This document shows, in pieces, positions 1 to 8,501 of a stretch of 30,304 nt of DNA. The translations under genes and the position numbers were made by a program. Every line of letters starts with the position of its first letter. Within the stretch, counting starts at the first letter, position 1. This DNA is from an uncultured Rhodocyclaceae bacterium (GTDB lineage Bacteria; Pseudomonadota; Gammaproteobacteria; Burkholderiales; Rhodocyclaceae). The notes under the pieces were generated by a model that was given only the letters and a program-made list of their open reading frames with translations, ran no database searches and was not told where the DNA came from. Where the stretch lies: the NCBI GenBank assembly GCA_900549295.1, contig URNG01000027.1, positions 1 to 30,304 on the forward strand, in the 5' to 3' direction.

Positions 1-27
1 TTCGATGCGATCGATGATCGCATCGAA
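1..27. repeat. perfect 12-bp inverted repeat at the very edge
   Basis: Positions 1-12 (TTCGATGCGATC) are exactly reverse-complementary to 16-27, separated by three bases. It sits in the galM fragment at the end of the window. A perfect fold-back at a contig end may be an amplification or assembly artefact, but it could also be natural. Confidence 0.6.
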
Positions 28-372
28 ACGGAGGTACGAACTGTGGAGTAACGACCACGACTACGATCTGAACTGGGTGATCAATCGCACGACGCGGGAC
101 GGCCTCGAACTTGCCGCCCGCGTTTACGAACCGACAACCGGCCCTACGATGGAGATGTGGAGCGACCAGCCGGAGTGCAGTTCTACAGCGGCAACTTCTT
201 CGACGGCACGAGCATCGGCAAATACGGCAAGCCGCAGCGCTACCGCGAGTCGCTGGCGCTCGAAACGCAGAAGTTCCCCGACAGCCCCAACCACGACAAT
301 TTCCCCTCGACGGTACTGCGCCCCGGGGAGACCTATACGCAGGTCTGCATCTACAAGTTCGGCGTGAAATAA
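1..372 (+). pseudogene. galM: 3' fragment of aldose 1-epimerase (galM), Bacteroidetes-like, two frame breaks
   Basis: The translated pieces match the C-terminal part of galactose mutarotase: a YDLNWVINR stretch, LAARVYEP, GVQFYSGNF, ALETQKFPDSPN, FPSTVLRPGETY and a final CIYKFGVK before the stop at 370-372. These lie in different frames. Frame 1 carries a short RIETE piece (about 22-33), frame 2 carries about 34-170, and frame 1 resumes from about 172 to the stop. Both breaks sit in short G runs (near 31-36 and near 170-174) and would be repaired by removing one G and adding one G. The wording, especially the ending, resembles Bacteroidetes GalM rather than betaproteobacterial proteins. The N-terminal part and catalytic region are missing at the window edge. 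I read it as a foreign or low-quality contig end rather than a working gene. Family assignment is confident; the cause of the breaks is inferred. Confidence 0.75.
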
Positions 373-392
373 CACGCAGGATATGCCTTGGC

Positions 393-403
393 GGGGGGGG
401 GGG
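393..403 (+). other. 11-G homopolymer at a suspected chimeric junction
   Basis: A run of eleven G lies between the stop of the galM fragment (372) and the first recognisable rsmB codons (about 407-419). No rsmB N-terminus precedes it. The change from Bacteroidetes-like to betaproteobacterial coding happens across these roughly 35 bases, so this is the likely joining point. Confidence 0.6.
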
Positions 404-406
404 CGC

Positions 407-1414
407 CAGCCGCAACAGGCACACACCATCGTCGATCAGGCCGTCATGGCCGCTGGCGAACTGGTGCGCGGGCGTTTGCGGGCGCTGGTCAATGCGGTGC
501 TGCGCAACTTCCTGCGCCAGCGCGAAGCACTGCTGGCCGCAGCGGCAGATGACCCGCTCGCCAGCGGGCAACACCCGGCGTGGTGGCAAGACAGGCTGGA
601 GCAAGCCTGGCCCGATCAGGCCGCCGCCATTCTGGCAGCAGGCAACCAGCCGCCGCCAATGGCGCTGCGCGTCAATGTGCAGCGCATCAGCCACGCCGAT
701 TACCTCAAGGAACTGCAGGCGCTCGACATCGCCGCCACCGCCGTCGGCACAGCCGGCATTGCACTGGCGCAGCCGCTGCCGGTGGATCGCCTGCCCGGAT
801 TTTTCGACGGCTGGGTGTCGGTGCAGGACCCCGGTGCACAACGGGCCGCGGAAATCCTGCATCCCGCCCCCGGCGCGCGAGTGCTGGATGCCTGCGCGGC
901 ACCCGGCGGCAAGACGGCGCATCTGCTCGAATGCGCCCGGTCTGGCGAAGCGGCGCTCGATCTGCTGGCGCTCGATCTCAAACCGGCACGCTGTCGGCGG
1001 GTCGAAGAAAACCTCTCCCGCCTGCGCCTGACGGCGCAGGTGCGCGCAGCCGATTGCAGCGCCCCCGCCGGCTGGTGGGACGGGCAGCCGTTCGACGCCA
1101 TTCTTGCCGACGTGCCCTGCACCGCCAGCGGCGTCGTGCGCCGCCACCCGGACGCCAAATGGCTGCGCCGTGAAAGCGACATCGCCAGTTTTGCGCGCAG
1201 CCAGCAACGCATCCTCGACGCCCTGTGGCCGCTCCTGCGCCCGGGCGGCGAATTTTTGTACGCCACCTGCTCGGTATTTCCGGAAGAAAACCAGCAGCAG
1301 ATCGCCCGTTTCCTGCAACGCCATCCCGACGCCGAACGCCGCCACGAAGAGCAAATCTTCCCCCAGGCCGCGCACGACGGCTTTTTCTACTGCCTGCTCG
1401 GCAAGCGCGGCTGA
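407..1414 (+). CDS. rsmB: 16S rRNA (cytosine967-C5)-methyltransferase RsmB, 5'-truncated
   Basis: RsmB methylates C967 of 16S rRNA using SAM in the cytoplasm. What remains is the end of the NusB-like RNA-binding domain (AHTIVDQAV then LVNAVLRNFL) and the whole methyltransferase domain. The SAM-binding motif LDACAAPGGKT is at about 883-915, the catalytic-cysteine motif DVPCTASGVVRRHPD around 1109-1153 (Cys at 1118) and the second cysteine motif YATCS around 1259-1273 (Cys at 1268). These are the standard PC and TC motifs of RNA m5C methyltransferases. About the first 80-100 residues are missing. The frame runs into an 11-G tract and then unrelated sequence, so no genuine start is present; an ATG at 383 lies in the junction and is not credible. 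It heads the + strand series with the DUF4390 gene 4 bp downstream. Confidence 0.92.
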   Translation, partial: QPQQAHTIVDQAVMAAGELVRGRLRALVNAVLRNFLRQREALLAAAADDPLASGQHPAWWQDRLEQAWPDQAAAILAAGNQPPPMALRVNVQRISHADYLKELQALDIAATAVGTAGIALAQPLPVDRLPGFFDGWVSVQDPGAQRAAEILHPAPGARVLDACAAPGGKTAHLLECARSGEAALDLLALDLKPARCRRVEENLSRLRLTAQVRAADCSAPAGWWDGQPFDAILADVPCTASGVVRRHPDAKWLRRESDIASFARSQQRILDALWPLLRPGGEFLYATCSVFPEENQQQIARFLQRHPDAERRHEEQIFPQAAHDGFFYCLLGKRG

Positions 1415-1418
1415 CCCG

Positions 1419-2111
1419 ATGACGCGCCACGCTCTCCGCCCCTCTTTTGGCATGTTTGGCATGCGCCCCCACTGGCTGATCGCCTTTTTCTGGCTCTGTC
1501 TGGGCGCATTTTCCGCCAGCCCGCAGGCTGCGGAAATCGGCGTGCACAACCAGAAACTGGAGTGGTCGGAAGAGGGTTACGTCCTCAGCGCCGATTTTGC
1601 CTTCGACCTGAATTCCCGTCTGGAAGACGCCGTCAATCGCGGCCTGGTGCTCACTTTCGTCGCCGATTTTCAACTGGAGCGCGAACGCTGGTACTGGCTG
1701 GATGAAAAACTCGCCCGCCGCAGCCTCTCCTACCGCCTCTCCTATCACGCCCTGACCCGCCAGTACCGCCTGAGCCGTGGCGTGCTGCACCAGAGTTTCG
1801 ACAGCCTCGATGCCGCGCTGGCCGTGCTGCGCCGTTTACGCAACTGGCTGGTGATCGAACACAAGGAACGCGAAGTCACGCCCGGCAACACTTACCAGGC
1901 CATGCTGCGCCTGCGCCTGGACACCACGCAACTGCCCCGCCCCTTCCAATTGAGCGCGCTGGGCAACAAGGAATGGACGCTGGGCGGCGACTGGAAAACC
2001 TGGATGCTGAAGCTCCCTGAAGCGCCGCCGCTGGGGAGCGCAGCAGGAAGTGTGGCAGGAAATACGACAGGAAGCGCGCCAGCAGATGCGCCGGGAGACG
2101 CGCCGCAATGA
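1419..2111 (+). CDS. DUF4390 family exported protein
   Basis: A protein of 230 residues of unknown biochemical role. The N-terminus has a hydrophobic segment (about residues 18-36) ending in SASPQAAE, which reads as a signal peptide or membrane anchor, so the body should be periplasmic. The rest resembles DUF4390: a beta-rich region with FAFDLNSRLEDAVNRG, then RERWYWLDEKLARRSLSYRLSYH and a later RLRLDTTQLPRPFQL. The last 25 or so residues are low-complexity G/S/A/P. The gene starts 4 bp after rsmB and overlaps the histidine kinase start by ATGA, which implies translational coupling. DUF4390 genes commonly sit just before ntrYX in betaproteobacteria, so a role with the sensor kinase is plausible but not shown. 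Confidence 0.85.
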   Translation: MTRHALRPSFGMFGMRPHWLIAFFWLCLGAFSASPQAAEIGVHNQKLEWSEEGYVLSADFAFDLNSRLEDAVNRGLVLTFVADFQLERERWYWLDEKLARRSLSYRLSYHALTRQYRLSRGVLHQSFDSLDAALAVLRRLRNWLVIEHKEREVTPGNTYQAMLRLRLDTTQLPRPFQLSALGNKEWTLGGDWKTWMLKLPEAPPLGSAAGSVAGNTTGSAPADAPGDAPQ

Positions 2112-4276
2112 AGCGTTTCATCGCCGCTGCCGGGGCCTTTGCCGGCGCACTCGGTGCCATCGTCTGGTTCCTGCTGCTGTTGAGCACGGCGGCGGATACC
2201 GTCGTCTTCTCCCGCAATTACCCGGTGCTGATCGGCCTCAACGTCCTGCTCGCCCTGGGCATGCTGCTGCTGGTCGGCTGGCAGTTGCGCAGCCTGTGGC
2301 GCGATTACCGCAAGCAGGTATTCGGCGCGCGTCTGAAACTGCGCCTGATGTTCATGTTCGGCATCATCGCCGTCCTGCCCGGCGCGCTGGTCTATGGCGT
2401 TTCGGTGCAATTCGTCACCCGCTCCATCGAAAGCTGGTTCGACGTGCGCGTGGAAAAGGCGCTGGAATCCGGCCTGCACCTGGGCCGCTCGGCGCTCGAT
2501 TCGCTGCTCGCCGAACTGGCGCAAAAAGGCGAAGGCATGGCCAACGAGCTCGCCGAGGTGCCCGAAGCCGGCCGCCGCTCCGCCCTGCTGCGCCTGCGCG
2601 ACGAAAAAGGCGTGCACAGCGCCGCCCTCTTCGCCCTCAACGGACAACTGCTGGCCAGCGCCAGCAGCGCCCCCAACAGTAACGACCTGCACAGCCTGCC
2701 CACTCCGGAAATCAGCCAGTTGCGGCAAGCCCGCGCCGCCAGCAGCGTGCATGAAATCATCGGCGAGGGCGAGAACATGCTGCTGCGTGTCCTCATGCCG
2801 GTCGGTTCGCGCCGCATCTTCGACGAGCCGCGCGTGCTGCAACTAAGCCAGCCGGTGCCCGCCGGCCTGGCGCTCGACGCCGAAGCCGTACAGGGGGTGT
2901 ATCGGGATTACCAGGAACTGCAACTTGCCCGCCAGGGTTTGACGCGCATCTACGCGCTGACCCTGACGCTCACCGTGCTGGTCGCCCTGTTCGCTGCCTT
3001 CGCGCTCGCCTACTGGATGGCGCGCCGGCTGGTCGCGCCGCTGCACATGCTGGCCGAAGGCACCGAAGCCGTCGCCCAGGGCGATTTCTCGCCGCGCCGC
3101 GCCATCGACAGCAGCGACGAACTCGGCGTCCTCACCCGCTCCTTCAGCCAGATGACGCGCCAGCTGGAAGAAGCCCGCCACGATTCCGAGCGTCACCGAG
3201 GCGAGGTGGAAGCCGCGCGCGCCTATCTCGAATCGATCCTCGCCAACCTCTCGGCCGGCGTGCTCGTGTTTGACCGCCAATTCGCCCTGCGCACCGTCAA
3301 TGAAGGCGCGCTCACCATCCTGGCCGACGATTTCTCCGGCCTGATCGGCGTTGCGCCGGAAAACTGGAGCCGCCAGCAGCAACTGGGCCGCTTCATCCGC
3401 GAGCGCTTTGCCGCCAGCCAGGATATCGAATGGCAGGCGCAATTCGAGCTGGAACGCGACAACGGCCTGCCGCAGGTGCTGCTGCTGCGGGCGTCGCGCC
3501 TGCCGGAAGTCAGCGGCGGCGGCGACGTGGTGGTATTCGACGATGTCACCCAGTTGATCGCCGCCCAGCGCAGCGCCGCCTGGGGCGAAGTGGCGCGGCG
3601 GCTGGCGCATGAAATCAAGAATCCGCTGACGCCGATCCAGCTTTCCGCCGAACGCTTGCAACTCAAGCTCACCGACAAACTCGCCAACGCTGACGCCGAC
3701 ATGCTGGCGCGCGGCACACAGACCATCATCAACCAGGTGCAGGCCATGAAGCGCATGGTCGACGATTTCCGCGATTACGCCCGCACCCCGGCCCCGCAAC
3801 TGGCGCCCGTCGATCTGAACGCGCTGGTGCAGGAAGTCCTGGGGCTTTACGAAGGCAGCGATGCGAAAATCGCGCTCGATCTCGCTGCCGGTCTGCCGCC
3901 GGTGCAAGGCGACGCCACGCAGTTGCGCCAGATCATCCACAATCTGCTGCGCAATGCCGAGGACGCCCTGGAAGGGCGCAGCGGCGGGCGCATCGAAATT
4001 TTTAGCGAAACCGCCGGCAGCCGCTGCGCGCGGCTGCGCATCACGGATAATGGCCCAGGTTTTCCGCTCGAACTGTTGCCGCGCATTTTTGAGCCTTATG
4101 TCACGACCAAGGCGCGCGGCACCGGTCTGGGGCTGCCCATCGTGAAGAAAATCATCGATGAGCATCAGGGCACCATAGAAATCAGCAACGCGGCGAGCGG
4201 TGGCGCAACGGTGGATATCCGCCTGCCGCTGCTGCGCCACAAGGAGGGTAGGCATGGCAATCATTCTGGTCGTTGA
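2108..4276 (+). CDS. ntrY: NtrY-like membrane sensor histidine kinase
   Basis: A 722-residue two-component kinase that should autophosphorylate and pass phosphate to the NtrX-like regulator encoded next. Order of parts: membrane helices at about residues 5-27, 40-62 and 83-105, an extracytoplasmic sensing region to about 280, a further helix (about 283-305), HAMP (about 305-358), PAS (about 370-480), then HisKA with HEIKNPLTP (His about 501) and HATPase with HNLLRNAEDAL (Asn about 616), DNGPGF and GTGLGLPIV. All catalytic boxes look intact. Start ATG overlaps the DUF4390 stop, and the last codons overlap the regulator start by 23 bp. NtrY relatives are linked to nitrogen or redox/respiratory control in other proteobacteria; the signal here cannot be read from sequence. 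Confidence 0.9.
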   Translation: MKRFIAAAGAFAGALGAIVWFLLLLSTAADTVVFSRNYPVLIGLNVLLALGMLLLVGWQLRSLWRDYRKQVFGARLKLRLMFMFGIIAVLPGALVYGVSVQFVTRSIESWFDVRVEKALESGLHLGRSALDSLLAELAQKGEGMANELAEVPEAGRRSALLRLRDEKGVHSAALFALNGQLLASASSAPNSNDLHSLPTPEISQLRQARAASSVHEIIGEGENMLLRVLMPVGSRRIFDEPRVLQLSQPVPAGLALDAEAVQGVYRDYQELQLARQGLTRIYALTLTLTVLVALFAAFALAYWMARRLVAPLHMLAEGTEAVAQGDFSPRRAIDSSDELGVLTRSFSQMTRQLEEARHDSERHRGEVEAARAYLESILANLSAGVLVFDRQFALRTVNEGALTILADDFSGLIGVAPENWSRQQQLGRFIRERFAASQDIEWQAQFELERDNGLPQVLLLRASRLPEVSGGGDVVVFDDVTQLIAAQRSAAWGEVARRLAHEIKNPLTPIQLSAERLQLKLTDKLANADADMLARGTQTIINQVQAMKRMVDDFRDYARTPAPQLAPVDLNALVQEVLGLYEGSDAKIALDLAAGLPPVQGDATQLRQIIHNLLRNAEDALEGRSGGRIEIFSETAGSRCARLRITDNGPGFPLELLPRIFEPYVTTKARGTGLGLPIVKKIIDEHQGTIEISNAASGGATVDIRLPLLRHKEGRHGNHSGR

Positions 4277-5519
4277 CGACGAGGTCGGCATTCGCGAACT
4301 CTTGTCCGAAATCCTGATCGACGAGGGCTACGACGTTCGCCTTGCGGAAAACGCCCAGGCAGCGCGCAAGGTACGCCAGGAGATGCGCCCGGACCTGGTC
4401 CTGCTCGACATCTGGATGCCCGATACCGACGGCATTTCGCTGCTCAAGGAATGGCACAGCAACGGCCAGTTGAGCATGCCGGTGGTAATGATGTCCGGTC
4501 ACGGCACCATCGACACCGCCGTCGAGGCCACCCGCTTCGGTGCCTGCGATTTTCTGGAAAAGCCGGTATCACTGCAGAAACTGCTCGCCACCGTGCAGAA
4601 GGCGCTCAAGTTCGACGCCCCGCAAGCCAGCGCGCCGCTGACCCTGGATGCCTTCGCGCGCCTTGCCTTCGTCAAGGAATTCCGCCGCCGTCTGGAACAG
4701 ACCGCCAGCAAGGCCGCCATCCTGCTGCTGCGCGGCGCCAGCGGCGACATCGCCGAAATCACCGCCCGCAGCCTGCATGCGCCGCGCACGCCCTGGCTCG
4801 ACCTGACCAGCCTGAGCAGCCCGCTGACCCAGGAGCAACTGGAAAAATGCGCCGGCGGCATCCTCTTCGTGCCCGACCTGGCCGCCTTGAGCAAGATGCA
4901 GCAGATGGGGCTCGCCTTTGCCTGCGAGCGGGTGGAAAAGCTCAACGTGCGCCTCATCGCCGCCTCTGCCATCGCACCGGCGCAACTGATCGAACAAGGC
5001 TGGGACAGCAAGCTCATCGGCCGCCTCAGCGAAGTGTGGCTGAACCTGCCGGGGCTCGCGAATCAGGTCGACGATCTGCCGGAAATCGCCGCCATCCTGC
5101 TCGACAATCTCGTCGAGCGGCGCGAAGTTCCGCTGCGGCGCTGGTCCACGGCCGCCCTCAACACCTTGCACAACCTGGCCTGGAAACGCTTGGGCGAGAA
5201 CAGCTGGAACGTCCTCTACAACCTGGTGAAAAACCTGGCGCTGACGGCACTGGAAGAAGAAATCAGCGCCGAAGACGTCAACCGGGTCATGCCCGGCGAA
5301 AACGCCGAGGAGGACGCGCAACTCTCGCTCCTGCCGCTGTTCGAGCAGCCGCTGCGCGAGGCGCGCGATGCCTTTGAAAAGCTCTATTTCGAGTTCCATC
5401 TGCGCCAGGAACAAGGCAACATGACGCGCCTTGCCGAACGCTCCGGCCTGGAGCGCACCCATCTCTATCGCAAACTGAAGCAGCTGGATGTGCGCCTGAA
5501 CCGGCGCGGCGAGGAATGA
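4254..5519 (+). CDS. ntrX: NtrX-like response regulator with decayed AAA+ domain
   Basis: A 421-residue partner of the NtrY-like kinase. The receiver (residues 1-120) is intact: VVDDE acidic pocket, phospho-acceptor Asp52 in LLDIWMPD, MMSGHG switch region and FLEKP lysine. The middle (about 135-290) lines up with a sigma-54 activator AAA+ domain, with GGILFVPDLAALSK and VRLIAASA equivalents, but the Walker A glycine-lysine loop is replaced by RGASGDI, the Walker B acidic pair is gone and there is no GAFTGA loop. The C-terminus keeps a Fis-like helix-turn-helix (NMTRLAERSGLERTHLYRKLKQL). It should bind DNA but probably cannot hydrolyse ATP or open sigma-54 promoters. ATG at 4254 follows AAGGAGG and starts the receiver exactly, so it is preferred over an in-frame upstream extension. 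Confidence 0.88.
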   Translation: MAIILVVDDEVGIRELLSEILIDEGYDVRLAENAQAARKVRQEMRPDLVLLDIWMPDTDGISLLKEWHSNGQLSMPVVMMSGHGTIDTAVEATRFGACDFLEKPVSLQKLLATVQKALKFDAPQASAPLTLDAFARLAFVKEFRRRLEQTASKAAILLLRGASGDIAEITARSLHAPRTPWLDLTSLSSPLTQEQLEKCAGGILFVPDLAALSKMQQMGLAFACERVEKLNVRLIAASAIAPAQLIEQGWDSKLIGRLSEVWLNLPGLANQVDDLPEIAAILLDNLVERREVPLRRWSTAALNTLHNLAWKRLGENSWNVLYNLVKNLALTALEEEISAEDVNRVMPGENAEEDAQLSLLPLFEQPLREARDAFEKLYFEFHLRQEQGNMTRLAERSGLERTHLYRKLKQLDVRLNRRGEE

Positions 5520-5549
5520 GGCGCGCGTAGCAGCGCGGCCGGGGGGCAT

Positions 5550-6983
5550 ATGAAAATCATCATCATCGGGGCGGGACAGGTCGGCACCAGCGTCGCCGAA
5601 GGCTTGGTCAACGAAGAAAACGACATCACCGTAGTCGACCAGGACGGCGCGCGTCTGAGCTTTCTGCAAAACCGCTTCGACCTGCGCACCGTGCGCGGCA
5701 ATGCCACCACCCCCAGCACCCTGCGCGACGCCGGCGCGGAAGATGCCGACATGGTGATCGCGCTCACGCAGAGCGACCCGGCCAATCTCGTCATCAGCAA
5801 ACTCGCCCATTCCCTGTTCAACACGCCGACGCGCATTGCCCGCCTGCGCTCACGCGACTTTCTCGAAGACGAGAACCTGCTCTCGGAAAACAATTTCGCC
5901 GTCGATTTCGCCCTCTGCCCGGAACAGGTCATCACCGAATACATCCAGCGTCTGGTCGAATTCCCGCGCGCCCTGCAGGTGCTCAACTTCGCGCATGGCC
6001 GGGTGTCGCTGGTGGCGGTGCGCGCCTACGAGGGCGGCCTGCTGGTCGGCAAGCCGATCAAGACCATGCCGCAATTGCTGCCGCCGGAAATCGACGCGCG
6101 CATCGCCGCCATCTTCCGCGACAACCAGCCGCTGATCCCGGAAGGCGAAACCGTGGTGCGCGTCGGCGACGAGGTATTCCTGCTCGCCGCCGCCGAGCAC
6201 ATCCACACCGTGCTGAAACAGCTGCGCCGCGCCGAGCAGCGCGCGCAGCGCGTGATGATCGCCGGCGGCGGCAACATCGGCCTGCGGCTGGCCAAGGCGC
6301 TGGAAGAGCGTTACGAGGTGAAACTGATCGAAAAGGATGAGGCGCGCTCGGAGCTCCTCGCCAACGAATTGAACGACGCTCTGGTGCTCTCCGGCGACGC
6401 CACCGACGAAGAATTGCTGGAACAGGAAAACATCGCCGAGATGGATATCTTCCTCGCCGTCACCAACGACGACGAAAACAACATCATGGCGGGCAGCCTG
6501 GCCAAGCGCCTAGGCTGCCGGCGGGTAGTGGCGCTGGTCAACCGCCGCGCCTACGCCGAAATGATCGAAGGCGGTCCGATCGACATCGCCATATCCCCCG
6601 CCCAGGTTTCCATCGGCACCCTGCTCGCCTACGTGCGTCAGGCCGACGTGGCGGTGGTGCACTCCCTGCGCCGTGGGGCTGCGGAAGCGCTGGAAATCAT
6701 CGCCCACGGCGACAAGAAAACCTCGAAGGTGGTGGGCCGGGCCATCGGTGAAATCGCTTGGCCGCGCGGCGTCACCGTGGCGGCGGTGGTGCGCAACTTC
6801 GAGAAGCCGGTGATCGTCGGCCATACCGACGAATGGACGGCCATCACCCGCTACGGCGAAGTGCACATCGCGCACCACGACACCCTGATCGAGGCGGAAG
6901 ATCACGTCATCCTCTTCTGCACCCAGAAAAAACTGGTGAAGAAGGTGGAAAAACTGTTCCAGGTCGGCTTCCACTTCCTGTGA
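5550..6983 (+). CDS. trkA: Trk potassium uptake regulator TrkA
   Basis: A 477-residue peripheral cytoplasmic subunit that binds NAD(H)/nucleotides and gates the TrkH channel. It shows the usual duplicated layout: RCK_N nucleotide-binding fold starting IIIGAGQVGTSVAEGL (residues 3-18), RCK_C, then a second RCK_N starting MIAGGGNIGLRLAKALE (about residue 233) and a second RCK_C. Length is normal for the family. ATG at 5550 is preceded by a G-rich ribosome binding site and begins the first Rossmann strand. It lies 30 bp after the response regulator and 7 bp before trkH, so the two Trk subunits are probably co-transcribed. Confidence 0.95.
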   Translation: MKIIIIGAGQVGTSVAEGLVNEENDITVVDQDGARLSFLQNRFDLRTVRGNATTPSTLRDAGAEDADMVIALTQSDPANLVISKLAHSLFNTPTRIARLRSRDFLEDENLLSENNFAVDFALCPEQVITEYIQRLVEFPRALQVLNFAHGRVSLVAVRAYEGGLLVGKPIKTMPQLLPPEIDARIAAIFRDNQPLIPEGETVVRVGDEVFLLAAAEHIHTVLKQLRRAEQRAQRVMIAGGGNIGLRLAKALEERYEVKLIEKDEARSELLANELNDALVLSGDATDEELLEQENIAEMDIFLAVTNDDENNIMAGSLAKRLGCRRVVALVNRRAYAEMIEGGPIDIAISPAQVSIGTLLAYVRQADVAVVHSLRRGAAEALEIIAHGDKKTSKVVGRAIGEIAWPRGVTVAAVVRNFEKPVIVGHTDEWTAITRYGEVHIAHHDTLIEAEDHVILFCTQKKLVKKVEKLFQVGFHFL

Positions 6984-6990
6984 GGCAGCC

Positions 6991-8445
6991 ATGAGCCGTT
7001 TCGCCCCGGTTTACCGCGCGCTGGGCATGATCCTCATGCTCTTCGGCCTGACGCTGCTGGCTCCGTTCGGCCTGTCGTACTTCACGCACGACGGCGCGAC
7101 GCGCATGTTCTTTCTGGTGTTTCTGCTCACCCTTTCCTGCGGCTGCCTGCTCTGGTATCGCTACCGGCGCGGTCGGCGCGACCTCAACGTGCGCGACGGC
7201 GTTTTATTGGTCGTGCTGGTCTGGACGGTGCTGCCCGCCTTTTCCGCCCTGCCCTTCATCGTCCATCTGGGCATGACGCACACCGACGCCTATTTCGAGG
7301 CGGTTTCCGGCCTCACCGCCACCGGCGCCACCGTCATGAGCGGGCTGGACGAACTGCCGCTGTCGATCAACCTGTGGCGGCACCTGATGCACTGGCTGGG
7401 CGGCATGGGCCTGATCGTGCTGGCCGTCGCCATCCTGCCCATGCTCGGCATCGGCGGCCGGCAGATGCTGGCCGCCGAAGTGCCGGGGCCGATGAAAGAC
7501 AGCCGTCTGACGCCGCGCGTCACGGAAACGGCCAAGGGCTTGTGGCTGGTCTATATCGGCATCACCTTCCTGTGCATCTTCGCCTACGCCTGGGGCGGCA
7601 TGGGCTGGTTCGATGCCGTCTGCCACGCCTTTTCCACCGTGGCGCTGGGCGGTTTTTCCACCCACGACGCGAATTTCGGCTATTTCGACTCGCCGCGCCT
7701 GGAATGGATCGCGGTGGTTTTCATGCTGTTTTCCGGCATCAACTACGCCACCCACTTCATGTTCATCCGCAGCCGCTCCCTGCGCCATTACGCGCACGAC
7801 CCGGAAGCCGGCTGGTTCATCGGCGTGCTGCTGGTGAGCGTGATCATCCTCGCCAACTATCTGTGGAAGGAAGGTGCCTTCGGCAACATGCACGAGTCCA
7901 TGCGCCACACGCTGTTCCACGTCGTTTCGGTAGCCACCACTTCCGGTTTCTCGACGCAGGATTACGCGCAGTGGCCGATGTTCGTCGGCCTGTGGATGCT
8001 GTTTCTGGCCAGCTTCGCCACCAGCGCCGGATCGACCGGCGGCGGCATCAAGATGATGCGGGCGCTGCTGCTCTACAAGCAGGTCTATCGCGAACTGATC
8101 CGCGCCATGCACCCCAACGCCGTCTATCACGTGCGCCTGGGCGGCGCCACCGCGCCCGTGACGGTGCTGTTCGCCGTGCTCGCCTTCGCTTTCGTCTATA
8201 TGGCGTGCATCGTCACGCTCACCCTGACACTGGCCTTTACCGGGCTGGACATCGTCACTGCTTTCTCCGCCGTGATCGCCTGCATCAACAACACCGGCCC
8301 CGGCCTGGGTCAGGTCGGGCCGGCGGCCAATTACGCGGTCCTGGAGGATTTCCAGACCTGGGTATGCATCTTCGCCATGCTGCTCGGGCGTCTGGAAATC
8401 TTCACCCTGCTCGTCGTCCTCACGCCGGCCTTCTGGCGGAAGTGA
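6991..8445 (+). CDS. trkH: Trk potassium transporter membrane subunit TrkH
   Basis: A 484-residue inner-membrane channel subunit that moves K+ with TrkA as gate. The four pore-loop repeats typical of the TrkH/KtrB superfamily are present: SGLTATGATVM, FSTVALGGFSTH, VSVATTSGFSTQ and ACINNTGPGLG, each with the selectivity-filter glycine. SAGSTGGGIKMMRALLL, a hallmark after the third pore loop, is also present. Many hydrophobic segments span the length, consistent with ten or so helices. Start ATG at 6991 is 7 bp after the trkA stop. Confidence 0.95.
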   Translation: MSRFAPVYRALGMILMLFGLTLLAPFGLSYFTHDGATRMFFLVFLLTLSCGCLLWYRYRRGRRDLNVRDGVLLVVLVWTVLPAFSALPFIVHLGMTHTDAYFEAVSGLTATGATVMSGLDELPLSINLWRHLMHWLGGMGLIVLAVAILPMLGIGGRQMLAAEVPGPMKDSRLTPRVTETAKGLWLVYIGITFLCIFAYAWGGMGWFDAVCHAFSTVALGGFSTHDANFGYFDSPRLEWIAVVFMLFSGINYATHFMFIRSRSLRHYAHDPEAGWFIGVLLVSVIILANYLWKEGAFGNMHESMRHTLFHVVSVATTSGFSTQDYAQWPMFVGLWMLFLASFATSAGSTGGGIKMMRALLLYKQVYRELIRAMHPNAVYHVRLGGATAPVTVLFAVLAFAFVYMACIVTLTLTLAFTGLDIVTAFSAVIACINNTGPGLGQVGPAANYAVLEDFQTWVCIFAMLLGRLEIFTLLVVLTPAFWRK

Positions 8446-8501
8446 CCGATCGCCAATAAAGACGGATAATCCCTCCCTTTCGACTTTTGGCGGAGTAGAC
8501 C

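Noticed and set aside
383..406. ATG at 383 as the rsmB start
   Set aside because: It lies in the junction sequence with the 11-G tract and encodes nothing like RsmB.
2843..4291. A 482-codon - strand open frame
   Set aside because: Antisense to the NtrY-like kinase; composition typical of a shadow frame.
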